This document shows, piece by piece, positions 41,445-50,158 of a DNA stretch of 64,000 bases; position 1 is the first letter of the stretch, and every line of letters begins with the position of its first letter. Position numbers and translations under genes: made by a program. A model generated the notes under the pieces. It was not told where the DNA came from. It did not search any database and worked only from the letters and a program-made list of their open reading frames with translations. The DNA is from Mycolicibacterium gilvum (GTDB lineage: Bacteria > Actinomycetota > Actinomycetes > Mycobacteriales > Mycobacteriaceae), in NCBI RefSeq assembly GCF_900454025.1, contig NZ_UGQM01000001.1, forward strand, positions 620,001 through 684,000. The letters are read 5' to 3'.

Positions 41445-42119
41445 TCAGTCGGTCGCGAACTGCGCGGTGACCAGTCGTGCCAGCGCGCGACCGTCGGTGA
41501 GCTCGCCCCGGTCCTCGGGGTGCTTCCAGTAGTGGCGCACCATCCAGTACACCGCCGGACCGGCGTCACCGTAGCGGTCGGCGTTCGACACGACGATCGG
41601 CTTCGCGTCCGGGATGGTCAGGACGATCGGGTTGTGTGCCCGGCTGGCGGCGACGTCGGCGATGTCGGTGATCTGATCCCATGTGGCCGAACGGGTTCCG
41701 AGAAGTGTGGCGTGTTCGATCCCGGCCGGCGTCAACCGTAGGCGTCCGGGTTCGCGGGACCTGACCAGACCGCTGAGCCCGAGCAGCGAGAGCCCCAGCA
41801 GAGCGGCCATCAGGGAGCGGAAGACCACGCCTCCGCTGAACAACACCCGGACGGACTCGCGGGCCGAGAACATCACGTACAGAGACGAACCCAACACGGC
41901 GCCGACGAGCGCGATCCCGTAGAGGACCGCGATCGCGGGATTGACCCGAAGGGTCGTCGCCGAATCAACCGACTCGCGGTAGCGGGCGGCGGAGACGGTG
42001 AAGGTCTCTCGCGCCACCGACGTTGCGGCCTGCACCACGCAGTAGACCGTCCCGACGACGAACACCACGACGCCGAACCACGTCGACGGGGTGAGGTTCC
42101 GGCGCCAGTTCGGTGTCAG
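41445..42119 (-). CDS. Two-domain membrane protein paralogous to the 52.1-52.9 kb gene
   Basis: About 224 residues: helices near 13-33 and 65-85 and a shorter one near 100-120, then a soluble C-terminal PH-like domain with LRLTPAGIEHATLLGTRSATWDQI and WMVRHYWKHPEDRGELTDGRALARL. The same pattern (LTPEGF...G.W..., VRHYWQHPQERVELTTGRA) occurs at 52146-52898, so the two are paralogues. The start is uncertain: no ATG or good GTG precedes the first helix, and a CTG at 42119 that overlaps the stop of the EspC-like gene (CTGA) is the best-placed candidate. It ends exactly where the Lon-N gene ends on the other strand. Confidence 0.65.
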   Translation of the reverse strand: MTPNWRRNLTPSTWFGVVVFVVGTVYCVVQAATSVARETFTVSAARYRESVDSATTLRVNPAIAVLYGIALVGAVLGSSLYVMFSARESVRVLFSGGVVFRSLMAALLGLSLLGLSGLVRSREPGRLRLTPAGIEHATLLGTRSATWDQITDIADVAASRAHNPIVLTIPDAKPIVVSNADRYGDAGPAVYWMVRHYWKHPEDRGELTDGRALARLVTAQFATD

Positions 42120-42406
42120 AAGATGCCCTGGAAACTCTGCGCCAGCGCCGCGTCGGTCACCGTGTAGTCGTTGCCGGCACCCCGGACCGCGTCGCCCATC
42201 AGTGCCACGCCGGCGGCGATGGCCTCGACCTGTCCGCTCACGTGCGAGCCGACGAGACGGGCCGCCCACTGCGTCGTGGACCCGGGCATCCCGTCGGCAG
42301 CCGTTGACACGGCGGTAGCGGCCTGAGTCTCCCCGATCTCCGTCGACGTCGAGTTCACCTGACCGGCGAAGGCGCGCAGGACCTCGGGATCGACCCTCAA
42401 CGACAT
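42116..42406 (-). CDS. EspC/EspF-like type VII secretion target (DUF2580-like)
   Basis: A 96-residue helical-hairpin-like protein beginning LRVDPEVLRAFAGQVNSTSTEIGE, the pattern of DUF2580 proteins such as EspC and EspF, which are secreted through ESX-1. The C-terminal half (VSGQVEAIAAGVALMGDAVRGAGNDYTVTDAALAQSF) has the second helix and a YxxxD-like segment (YTVTD) that matches the general type VII export signal. No EccC, EccD or MycP gene is in the window, so it is an orphan substrate. It is coupled to the downstream paralogous membrane protein. Confidence 0.75.
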   Translation of the reverse strand: MSLRVDPEVLRAFAGQVNSTSTEIGETQAATAVSTAADGMPGSTTQWAARLVGSHVSGQVEAIAAGVALMGDAVRGAGNDYTVTDAALAQSFQGIF

Positions 42407-42454
42407 GGGATCTGACGTTACCGCAGTCCAAAGATGGCCCGGCGCACCAATTCT

Positions 42455-43195
42455 CTAGAGCTTGCGGCCTTCCACGAACACGCCGGACGGTGCACCGGTG
42501 GCGTCGCGGTGGTAGCGCGCCATCACATCAGGCGCATCCGTCGAGCCCATCTCCCAGTGCCGCGCACACAGCCAGCAGACCACGTCGGGTCCGTCGGCAT
42601 CCACGTCCATCGCGATCCTGCTGCCGCGTGCGCTGTAGAGGTCGATGCGCTCGAGAAGGTTGTCCTGTTCCGCCTCGGGCCGGTCTGCGTACAGGCCCTC
42701 GGCGGCCCACGCGGTCGGTTCGCTGTGCGAGAACCCCGCCGCCGTCAGCGCGCGCGGCCAGTCGTCACCGAGATCGACGGGGACCGGCACGTAGGTGGCC
42801 GTCGGTGTCACACCGGCACGGGTCAGCGTCTGCTGTTTGAAGGCAAGCGTCCGGGGGCGGTCCACCTCGAAGATGACGGTGTCGTTGAGCCACGGCAACC
42901 GCCACGCACGGGTGTCGAGGCCGGGGGACAGCAGGACGATCTGCGCCAGGCCCGCGGCGCTCGCGGCGAGGAAGAAGTCGTCGAACCACTTGGTCCGCGC
43001 CGCGACATAGTCGGGGACCGCCAGTGCCGCCTGGTCGGGTTCCATCGGGCCCGCGGCGTCGACCAGCATCTGGGAGTACCGATCGGTGAACAACGGTTGA
43101 TCGCTGGAGGTTTCGCGCACGCGCGCGACCGCAGTGCCCAGCGCGAGCGCGTCGATCCCGGTGTCAGGTGCGCCGGGACTGTCCAGAATCGTCAT
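42455..43195 (-). CDS. SAM-dependent methyltransferase (TIGR00027/leucine carboxyl methyltransferase-like)
   Basis: About 246 residues, of the class I methyltransferase group that is expanded in mycobacteria. The diagnostic VLLSPGLDTRAWRLPW lies near residue 85, followed by VIFEVDRPRTLAFKQ and YVPVDL-type text (VPVPVDLGDDW). AAEGLYADRPE and a late WEMGSTDAPDVMARY are also typical. The ATG at 43195 overlaps mnhG by 32 bases; a start at 43228 would overlap by 65. It may be read through from the mnh operon. The methyl acceptor is unknown. Confidence 0.82.
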   Translation of the reverse strand: MTILDSPGAPDTGIDALALGTAVARVRETSSDQPLFTDRYSQMLVDAAGPMEPDQAALAVPDYVAARTKWFDDFFLAASAAGLAQIVLLSPGLDTRAWRLPWLNDTVIFEVDRPRTLAFKQQTLTRAGVTPTATYVPVPVDLGDDWPRALTAAGFSHSEPTAWAAEGLYADRPEAEQDNLLERIDLYSARGSRIAMDVDADGPDVVCWLCARHWEMGSTDAPDVMARYHRDATGAPSGVFVEGRKL

Positions 43196-43544
43196 GCTCG
43201 CCGGATTCCCGTTCGGCCGCGAATTCATGCATTTCGTCCCTGGTCAGCAGATCGTCCCGGATGTTCTGCTCACGGTAGGCGAGCTGGCCCACCCGGTTCG
43301 CGATCACCGGCGCGGTGATGATGGTGAACATCCCGGTCAGGATCAACATGCCGACGTCGAGGTTGCCGCGCAGCCGGATCGCCGCACCGGCCAGCACCAG
43401 CAGCAGACCGAGCACCTGTGGCTTGGTCGCGGCGTGCATGCGGGACAGGGTGTCGGGGAACCGGACGACGCCGATCGCGGCGGTCAGGGCCAGCGCCGAA
43501 CCGCCGAGGATCAGGACCGAGGCGATGATGTCGGAGACGGTCAT
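43164..43544 (-). CDS. mnhG: Mrp antiporter subunit G
   Basis: A 126-residue subunit of the multi-protein Na+/H+ antiporter. Three helices with the PhaG/MnhG motif IGVVRFPDTLSRMHAATKPQVLGLLL near residue 24-49, then a charged tail (NIRDDLLTRDEMHEFAAERESGEHDD) that is longer than usual. It overlaps mnhF by ATGA and is the last gene of the operon. Confidence 0.93.
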   Translation of the reverse strand: MTVSDIIASVLILGGSALALTAAIGVVRFPDTLSRMHAATKPQVLGLLLVLAGAAIRLRGNLDVGMLILTGMFTIITAPVIANRVGQLAYREQNIRDDLLTRDEMHEFAAERESGEHDDSGQSRRT

Positions 43545-43828
43545 CGCGCAGTCCCCTTGTCCGCCGGATCGGCGACGTCGGGGACGCGGAACCTCGCGAC
43601 GCTGACCGATCCGACGAACGTGATCAGTGCCAGCGCGGTGAGGCTGTAGGTGACGGTGGTGTCGAGGCTGAAGGCCGCCCAGGTGCCGATGGCGCACATC
43701 GTCACCGCGACCAGCGTGTCGAGGGCGACCAGTCGGTCCAGGGTGGTCGGGCCCAGCAGCATGCGGAACATGGTCACCAGCGCGGCCAGCGACAGCATCG
43801 CGCCGGCGGCGATCCAGACGTACATCAT
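43541..43828 (-). CDS. mnhF: Mrp antiporter subunit F
   Basis: A 95-residue protein with three helices. The MrpF core MFRMLLGPTTLDRLVALDTLVAV lies at residues 20-42, followed by SLTALALITFVGSVSVARF. It is an essential small subunit of the membrane assembly. It overlaps mnhE upstream and mnhG downstream by ATGA, so subunit ratios are set by translational coupling. Confidence 0.93.
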   Translation of the reverse strand: MMYVWIAAGAMLSLAALVTMFRMLLGPTTLDRLVALDTLVAVTMCAIGTWAAFSLDTTVTYSLTALALITFVGSVSVARFRVPDVADPADKGTAR

Positions 43829-44364
43829 GCGGGGTCCACCTCCTTGTCCTCCGACGGCCGCCAGTCGGTTTCACGCTCGAACGACGCCACCAGCAGCTTC
43901 TGCAGTTTGTCGATCTGGTGATAGAAGCGGTTGACGGTCCGCTCGGACCCGACGTCGAGGACGTGGACGTAGATCATCCGGCGGGACTGGTCGATCTCGA
44001 GGACGATGTTGCCGGGTGTCAGGTTCAGGATGTTGACCGCCAGCGCCAGCACCAGATCGGACTTCAGATGCAGGTGCGCCCGGAGCACCGCGGTGAGCGG
44101 AGGCGGTCCGGGTTTGACCGCCAGCGCGGCCACCTGAAACGACGACACCACGAGCCATCCGGCGACCGTGGCGATCAGTCGCAGCACCGACAGCGGATGG
44201 AACCGTCCCTCCACTGGGACCGGCGGCAGCGGAAGCAGCAGCGTGATCACCAGCGCGACCGCCAGTCCGGAGAGGATGTTGGCCGCAGAGATGTTGCCCC
44301 ACAACAGGACCCACACCAGGACAAGCCAGCACACGATCCACACCCGCAGAATGGGCTGCCTCAT
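43825..44364 (-). CDS. mnhE: Mrp antiporter subunit E
   Basis: A 179-residue subunit with two to three N-terminal helices (LRVWIVCWLVLVWVLLWG, NILSGLAVALVITLLLPLP) and a cytosolic C-terminal half containing VNILNLTPGNIVLEIDQSRRMIYVHVLDV, the MrpE signature. The end is acidic and coiled (NRFYHQIDKLQKLLVASFERETDW). It overlaps mnhD and mnhF by four bases each. Confidence 0.93.
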   Translation of the reverse strand: MRQPILRVWIVCWLVLVWVLLWGNISAANILSGLAVALVITLLLPLPPVPVEGRFHPLSVLRLIATVAGWLVVSSFQVAALAVKPGPPPLTAVLRAHLHLKSDLVLALAVNILNLTPGNIVLEIDQSRRMIYVHVLDVGSERTVNRFYHQIDKLQKLLVASFERETDWRPSEDKEVDPA

Positions 44365-45977
44365 GGCTGCCCCCCGAGGACCGCGCCGATGTACTGACTG
44401 CGATCCAACACCTCGGCGGCGGCCCGGTCGCTGTAGGCGATGATCGGCCCGGCCAGCACCGTCAGCGCGAGGCCGACGACGATCAGCGCACCGGTCGGTG
44501 CGAGCATGCCGACCGGCATCCTGCCGACGTCGTCGCGGTCGGAGTGTTCGATGTCCATGGTCTCGTCGGTGTTGTCGAGCAGCGCCGTCGGGGCGGGACC
44601 CGACAGGTGACCTTCCGGGGCGTCCTTGCGGGCCCGCCAGAACGCCTTCGTCCAGACGCGGGCGACCACGTAGAGCGTCAGCAGGCTGGTGATCACGCTG
44701 CCCGCGACCAGGATCCACGCGAGCACCGATCCGGATTCGGCGCCGGCCTCCAGCAGCGCCACCTTCCCGATGAAGCCTGAGAACGGCGGAATCCCACCGA
44801 GATTGAGTGCGGGGACCACGAACACGAACGCCAACAGGGGGCTGGCGGCGGCGAGTCCGCCGAGCCGCTCCAACGTCGAGGCGCCGGCCTGGCGCTCGAT
44901 GAGCCCGACGACGAGGAACAGGGTCGTCTGCACGAGGATGTGGTGTGCGACGTAGTAGATCGCCCCGGCCATGCCCAGCTGCGTCGACAGCGCGATACCG
45001 AACACCATGTAGCCGATGTGGCTGACCAGCGTGAAGGACAACAGACGCTTGATGTCGCTCTGGGCGATCGCGCCGAAGATGCCGATGACCATCGTCAGCA
45101 GACCGGCCACCAGCAGGATGCGGTCCATCCCGCCGCCGGGGAACAGCAGGGAGTGGGCCCGGATGATCGCGTACACACCGACCTTGGTCAGCAGGCCCGC
45201 GAACACCGCGGTGACCGGGGCGGGCGCGGTCGGGTAGGAGTCGGGCAGCCAGGCCGACAGCGGGAACACCGCGGCCTTGATGCCGAACGCGACCAGCAGC
45301 ACGGCGAACAGCGCCATCCGCGTGCCCTCGGGGACGTCGTCGAGGCGCACCGCGATCTCGGCGAGGTTCAGCGTGCCGGTCGTCGCGTACACCAGCGCGA
45401 TGCCGAACAGGAACACCAGCGACGAGACCATCGACACCATCACGTAGGAGATGCCGGCGCGGACGCGTTCCTTGCTCGCGCCGATGGTCAACAGCACGAA
45501 GCTCGCGGTCAGCAGCACCTCGAAGCCGACGAACAGGTTGAACAGGTCGCCGGCCAGGAACGCCATGAACACGCCCGCCGACAGCACGAGATAGGTCGGC
45601 AGGAAGATCGACACCGGTTGGCGTTCGTCGCCGTCGCGGATGCCCTGACCGATGGCGTAGAACACGACCGCGAGCAACACGATCGACGACACCACCAGCA
45701 TCAGCGCCGAGAGCCGGTCCACCACCAGCGTCACACCCAGCGGACCCAGACCGTCCTCGGTCGGGCCCCAGCCACCGACCTGCAGCGCGATCGTGCCGTC
45801 GCGGTCGGCCAGATAGAGCAGAGCGGCCGACACCGCGACGACCGCCGACAACCCGGACACCACGATCGCGCGCTGCAGGCGCGGGCGTCGTCCGGCGATG
45901 AGCGTTGCGGCCGCCCCGAGCATCGGGATCAGGACCGGCAGCGGGGTGAGGACTGACGCGAGATGTGCCCCGATCAT
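44361..45977 (-). CDS. mnhD: Mrp antiporter subunit D (proton-translocating)
   Basis: A 538-residue, fourteen-helix homologue of complex I antiporter-like subunits. Key segments: FVGFEVLLTASFVLLT with the functional Glu, GIKAAVFPLSAWLPDSYPTAPAPVTAVFAGLLTKVGVYAIIR, and FTLVSHIGYMVFGIAL. These carry the Lys and His residues of the proton path. A loop near residues 465-500 is acidic and not conserved. It overlaps mnhC and mnhE as ATGA. Confidence 0.94.
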   Translation of the reverse strand: MIGAHLASVLTPLPVLIPMLGAAATLIAGRRPRLQRAIVVSGLSAVVAVSAALLYLADRDGTIALQVGGWGPTEDGLGPLGVTLVVDRLSALMLVVSSIVLLAVVFYAIGQGIRDGDERQPVSIFLPTYLVLSAGVFMAFLAGDLFNLFVGFEVLLTASFVLLTIGASKERVRAGISYVMVSMVSSLVFLFGIALVYATTGTLNLAEIAVRLDDVPEGTRMALFAVLLVAFGIKAAVFPLSAWLPDSYPTAPAPVTAVFAGLLTKVGVYAIIRAHSLLFPGGGMDRILLVAGLLTMVIGIFGAIAQSDIKRLLSFTLVSHIGYMVFGIALSTQLGMAGAIYYVAHHILVQTTLFLVVGLIERQAGASTLERLGGLAAASPLLAFVFVVPALNLGGIPPFSGFIGKVALLEAGAESGSVLAWILVAGSVITSLLTLYVVARVWTKAFWRARKDAPEGHLSGPAPTALLDNTDETMDIEHSDRDDVGRMPVGMLAPTGALIVVGLALTVLAGPIIAYSDRAAAEVLDRSQYIGAVLGGQP

Positions 45978-46441
45978 CGCGACCCCTCGTAGCCGGGAAG
46001 CGCGTCGAGCTCGTCGGGCAGGTCGGTGTCGCGGGACGCGTCCGGCATCAGGCGCTCCTCGATGTCGTCGTCCTCCTTGCCGGACAGCTGGGAGACCCTG
46101 ATGTCCTCGGGGTCGTTGCTGACTTCCTCGATCGTGTTGATGCGGTACGACCGGTAGGTCAGGGCCAGCACGAACGCGGCGACGCCCATCGTGATCACGA
46201 TCGCGGTCAGGATCATCGCCTGCGCCAGCGGGTCCGCCGTCGCGGTCTCGGTGCCGCTGGTGCGGCCGCGCACGGGCGGGTTGCCCGACGGTCCGCCCGC
46301 ATTGAGGATCAGCAGGTTGATCGCGTTGCTGATGAGCAGCAGACCCAGCAGCATGCGGGTCAGGTTGCGCTCGAGCAGCAGGTACACCCCGGCGCTGGCG
46401 AGGACGCCGATCAGGATCAGCGGTATCAGGAACGTGGTCAT
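45974..46441 (-). CDS. mnhC: Mrp antiporter subunit C
   Basis: A 155-residue NuoK-like subunit with three helices. Visible are LIGVLASAGVYLLLERNLTRMLLGLLLISNAINLLIL and DPLAQAMILTAIVITMGVAAFVLAL, with the Asn/Glu positions of the family. The C-terminal 45 residues are an unusually long charged tail (SNDPEDIRVSQLSGKEDDDIEERLMPDA). It overlaps mnhA and mnhD as ATGA. Confidence 0.94.
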   Translation of the reverse strand: MTTFLIPLILIGVLASAGVYLLLERNLTRMLLGLLLISNAINLLILNAGGPSGNPPVRGRTSGTETATADPLAQAMILTAIVITMGVAAFVLALTYRSYRINTIEEVSNDPEDIRVSQLSGKEDDDIEERLMPDASRDTDLPDELDALPGYEGSR

Positions 46442-49344
46442 CGCTGCCTCACCGTCCGGTCGGTCTGCCGGCGTTGTTCGCTCAGCTCGACATCGATGCG
46501 CGCGCCCAGGCTGCGCAGCACGTCGAGAACCAGACCGACGACGATCAGATACACCCCCAGGTCGAAGAAGAGCGCGGTCACGAACTTGACGCTGCCCAGC
46601 ACGGGCACGTCGAACTCGATCACCGCCGAGGACAGGGCCGGGGCGCCGAGCAACAGGGAGGCCACAGCGGTCCCGGCGGACAGCGCCAGGCCGGCGCCGA
46701 GGATCTTGCCCGCGTCCAGCGGCAGCGTCTCGCCGAGCTCGTAGCGGCCGCCGGCGAGATAGCGCAGCACCAGGGCCAGGCCGGCCATCAGGCCACCGGC
46801 GAACCCGCCGCCGGGAACGTTGTGGCCGGCGAAGAAGAAGTACGCCGAGAGCACCATCATCACCGGGAAGATCAGCCGGGTGGCAACCTCCAGGACCAGC
46901 GACCGGTGCCGGGGGTCGCGCAGTTCGCTGCCGCGCAGCCAGGTGATCTCGCCGGCGGCGGGGCTGATGTTGTAGGACGACGGCAGCAGGCCGATGTCGG
47001 GCTGGCCGGCGTCCGAGACCCTCGGCGCGGCACCGAAACGACGACTGCGGAACACCATCGACGCGACGCCGGTGGCGGCGACGAGCAGCACCGAGATCTC
47101 ACCCATCGTGTCCCACGCGCGGATGTCGACGAGCAGCACGTTGACGGTGTTCGAGCCGTGGCCGAGCACATACGCCGCTTCGGGCAGCAGGTCGGCGATG
47201 GGCCGGCCGGTGCGGGCCGCCATGGCGTACGCCGCGAGCGTGGTGACCGCGGCGCCGACGGCCAGGGCGAGCGCGGCCCTCGGCAGGCGGTACCGGGTGT
47301 TCTCCTCGCGGCTGGTCTCCGCGGGCAGCGTGCGCAACACGAGCACGAACGCGACCAGCGTCAGGGTCTCGACGAGGAACTGGGTCAGTGCGAGGTCCGG
47401 CGCACCGTGGAACGCGAAGATCGCTCCGCAGCCGTATCCGGTGACTCCGACCATCAGGACCGCCGCGAGGCGATTGCGCATCACCACCGCCGCGATCGCG
47501 GCGGCGACCATCAGCAGCCCGACGATGACCTGCGGCGGAGAATCCCACAGCGCGAACTCCGGCCGGTCGCGGGCGCCGAACGCCAGCACGCCCAGGGGCA
47601 GCAGCACCAGGGTGATCAGGATGAACGACTGCGTCTGGGGCAACGATCCGCGTTGGGTCAGCGCGGTCAGCCGCACCGACAGGATGTCGGCGCCACGGAT
47701 CACCGCGTCGTAGGTGCGGTCGGCGTTGCCCAGCGGCACGTACGGCAGCCGGGCCCGCCGCAGCCGGCCGCGTCCGACGTACACCGCGACACCGGCGAGC
47801 AGAACCAGCGCCGACAGGATCAGCGGCAGGTTCACCCCGTGCCACAGCGCGAGGTAGTAGTCGCCGTCGTAGCCTTGCGGGTCGGGGACCGTGTCGCTGT
47901 AGTTGCTCAGGACGGTGTCGAGCGGCTTGGGCCACAGGCCGAACACCAGGCCCGCCGCGGCCAGGATCGCCGGCGGGATCAGGAAGCCGAGCTCCGGGCG
48001 GTGCATCTCCTCGACGCGGGTGCTCGGGTGGGGCAGACCTTTCCGGCCGAACGCGCCGAACACGAACCGCAGGCTGTAGACCGTGGTCAGGACCGAACCC
48101 AGGACGATGCCGGCCAGCACGAACGGCGACGCGGCACCCAGGTAGGGGCTGTGCAGCACGGTCTCGAAATCGGCCTCCTTGGCGATGAAGCCGAAGAACG
48201 GCGGCAGCGCCGCCATGGAGGCGGCGGCCGCGCACCCGATGATCAGCAGCGGCTTGGACCGGTCACCCAACCAGGCCAGCCTGCGGATGTCACGGGTGCC
48301 GGTGGCGTGGTCGATGATGCCGACGACCATGAACAGCGCGGCCTTGAACATCGCGTGCGCGCACAGCATCGCCAGGCCGGCGAGCATCATCTCGCTGCCG
48401 CCGACACCGACCATGATCGTGATGAAGCCGAGCTGGCTGACGGTGCCGAACGCCAGGATCAGCTTCAGGTCGTACTCGCGGATCGCCCGCCACCCGGCGA
48501 GCAGCATGGTGAGCAGGCCCAGGCCGACGACCGTCGGGCGCCACTCGGGGCTGTCGGCGAAGCCGGGGGTCATCCGGGCGATCAGATACACGCCGGCCTT
48601 CACCATCGCGGCCGCGTGCAGGTAGGCGCTGACGGGTGTCGGCGCGGCCATCGCGCCCGGCAGCCAGAAGTGCAGCGGCACGATGGCCGATTTCGACAGC
48701 GCGCCGATGAGGATCAGCACGAGCGCCACCGACGCGGCGACCCCGGTCGGCGGGTTGGCGATCAGCTCCGACAGCAGGAAGGTGTCCGCGATGTTGCCGA
48801 TCACCACGATGCCGACCAGCATCGCGAGGCCGCCGAACGTCGTCACCAGCAGCGCCTGCATCGCGGCCCGCCGCGTCGTGGCGCGTTCGGCGTAGTGCCC
48901 CACCAACAGGAACGACAGGACGGTCGTGATCTCCCAGAACACGTACAGAACCAGCATGTTGTCGCTGGTGACCAGGCCGAACATGGCCCCGGAGAACGCG
49001 ACGAGCTCGGCGGCGAAGCTGGGCAGGCGCTTCTCGATCCGGCCGTCGTGGTGGCGGAAGTAGTCGGCGCAGTAGAAGAGGACGAGCGCGCCGATCGCCA
49101 GCACCAGCACGCTCATGATCGCGGCAAGCGCGTCGAACCGCAGCGTGATGTCCATCGACAGGCCGGGCACCCACGGGACGTCGACGTTGCGCGACTGACC
49201 CTTGGCGGGCCAGTTCAGCACCACCCAGACGAGTGATCCCAGCGGCACCAGCGCGAGTGGATAGAACGCCAAACGGCCCCACCGGTACACCAGCAGAGGT
49301 GCCAGAAGGGCGGCGGCTGCGTGGGCAGCGAGGATGGCGAGCAT
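46438..49344 (-). CDS. mnhA: Fused Mrp antiporter subunits A and B
   Basis: A 968-residue protein. Residues about 1-640 are the NuoL-like MrpA core (SGAMFGLVTSDNMLVLYVFWEITTVLSFLLVG, IVPLHFWLPGAMAAPTPVSAYLHAAAMVKAGVYLIARM). A linking MbhD/MbhE-like region with CGAIFAFHGAPDLALTQFLVET follows, and from about 825 on a complete MrpB domain with FFFAGHNVPGGGFAGGLMAGLALVLRYLAGG. No separate mnhB exists in the operon, so this is the group-2 (A/B-fused) architecture. It exports Na+ or other monovalent cations in exchange for protons and supports pH and salt tolerance. First subunit gene; 88 bases after the TrkA gene. Confidence 0.95.
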   Translation of the reverse strand: MLAILAAHAAAALLAPLLVYRWGRLAFYPLALVPLGSLVWVVLNWPAKGQSRNVDVPWVPGLSMDITLRFDALAAIMSVLVLAIGALVLFYCADYFRHHDGRIEKRLPSFAAELVAFSGAMFGLVTSDNMLVLYVFWEITTVLSFLLVGHYAERATTRRAAMQALLVTTFGGLAMLVGIVVIGNIADTFLLSELIANPPTGVAASVALVLILIGALSKSAIVPLHFWLPGAMAAPTPVSAYLHAAAMVKAGVYLIARMTPGFADSPEWRPTVVGLGLLTMLLAGWRAIREYDLKLILAFGTVSQLGFITIMVGVGGSEMMLAGLAMLCAHAMFKAALFMVVGIIDHATGTRDIRRLAWLGDRSKPLLIIGCAAAASMAALPPFFGFIAKEADFETVLHSPYLGAASPFVLAGIVLGSVLTTVYSLRFVFGAFGRKGLPHPSTRVEEMHRPELGFLIPPAILAAAGLVFGLWPKPLDTVLSNYSDTVPDPQGYDGDYYLALWHGVNLPLILSALVLLAGVAVYVGRGRLRRARLPYVPLGNADRTYDAVIRGADILSVRLTALTQRGSLPQTQSFILITLVLLPLGVLAFGARDRPEFALWDSPPQVIVGLLMVAAAIAAVVMRNRLAAVLMVGVTGYGCGAIFAFHGAPDLALTQFLVETLTLVAFVLVLRTLPAETSREENTRYRLPRAALALAVGAAVTTLAAYAMAARTGRPIADLLPEAAYVLGHGSNTVNVLLVDIRAWDTMGEISVLLVAATGVASMVFRSRRFGAAPRVSDAGQPDIGLLPSSYNISPAAGEITWLRGSELRDPRHRSLVLEVATRLIFPVMMVLSAYFFFAGHNVPGGGFAGGLMAGLALVLRYLAGGRYELGETLPLDAGKILGAGLALSAGTAVASLLLGAPALSSAVIEFDVPVLGSVKFVTALFFDLGVYLIVVGLVLDVLRSLGARIDVELSEQRRQTDRTVRQR

Positions 49345-49432
49345 GGCTCCGTCTCGTCGTGGGCGGCACGCTGTCGGGCGGGCTTACCGTCGGGCAGGTG
49401 GACATGGGGTGTCAGCCGTACTGACTTTGGAG

Positions 49433-50128
49433 TCACTCCAGTCTACGGGTGCCCTGCACCATCGCTCTGATGCGCTCCTCGACTCCCGATGCGAACACGA
49501 ACAGGAGCTCGTCGCCCGCCCGGAGCGCCTCGTCGGGACCCGGAACGATCAGATGGATTCCCCGCATCAGCGTCACCAGGGCGCTGTCGGTGGGCATCTC
49601 CAGGTCGCGCACCCGCCGCCCGACCAGCGGGCCGCCGTCGGGAAGCGTGAACTTCGCGACGTTGGTGGCCTTCTGTCCGAGGTCGCCGCGCGAGTCCCGC
49701 CCGAGGGCCATCAGCCGGACGAGGTGACCGACGTCGATGGCCCCCTCGACCGCGGCGACCAGGGCCAGCGGGGTCGACACCGCGACGTCGATACCCCACG
49801 CCTCGGTGAAGAGCCATTCGTTGCGGGCGTCGTTGATGCGCGCGACCACCCGGTCGATGCCGAACTCCGTCTTGGCCAGCAGCGCCATCGCGAGGTTGGC
49901 CTTGTCGTCTCCGGTGGCCGCGATCGCGACGTCGCAGATCTGCATCTCGGCCTCTTCCAGTGACGCGATCTCGCAGGCGTCGGCCCACAACCATTCGGCG
50001 CCGGGGACGGTCGCCGGCTGATACCGGTCGAACTCCTTCTCGATGAGCAGGACCTTGTGGCCGTAGTCGACCAGCTCCTGGGCGACCGATCGACCGACGG
50101 CACCGGCGCCGGCTACTGCGATCCGCAT
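49433..50128 (-). CDS. TrkA-type K+ transport regulatory protein
   Basis: A 231-residue cytosolic RCK protein. The N-terminal Rossmann domain MRIAVAGAGAVGRSVAQELVDYGHKVLLIE binds NAD(H)/ATP, and LWADACEIASLEEAEM, AIAATGDDKANLAMALLAKTEFG follow. The C-terminal TrkA_C domain is at about 140-225 (LPDGGPLVGRRVRDLEMPTDSALVTLMRGI). It normally gates a TrkH/Ktr-type channel, but no such channel is seen here; neighbours are the Mrp operon and a CPA1-type antiporter, so it may regulate one of them. It is 30 bases from the divergent antiporter gene. Confidence 0.88.
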   Translation of the reverse strand: MRIAVAGAGAVGRSVAQELVDYGHKVLLIEKEFDRYQPATVPGAEWLWADACEIASLEEAEMQICDVAIAATGDDKANLAMALLAKTEFGIDRVVARINDARNEWLFTEAWGIDVAVSTPLALVAAVEGAIDVGHLVRLMALGRDSRGDLGQKATNVAKFTLPDGGPLVGRRVRDLEMPTDSALVTLMRGIHLIVPGPDEALRAGDELLFVFASGVEERIRAMVQGTRRLE

Positions 50129-50158
50129 CGAGCTCCCGTCACTGATTTACTCACTCGG

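Noticed and set aside
46474..49236. 920-codon open frame on the plus strand opposite mnhA
   Set aside because: Composition is dominated by Gln, Arg, His, Asp and Gly with no domain; it is the antisense shadow of a GC-rich gene with a complete MrpA/B protein on the other strand.
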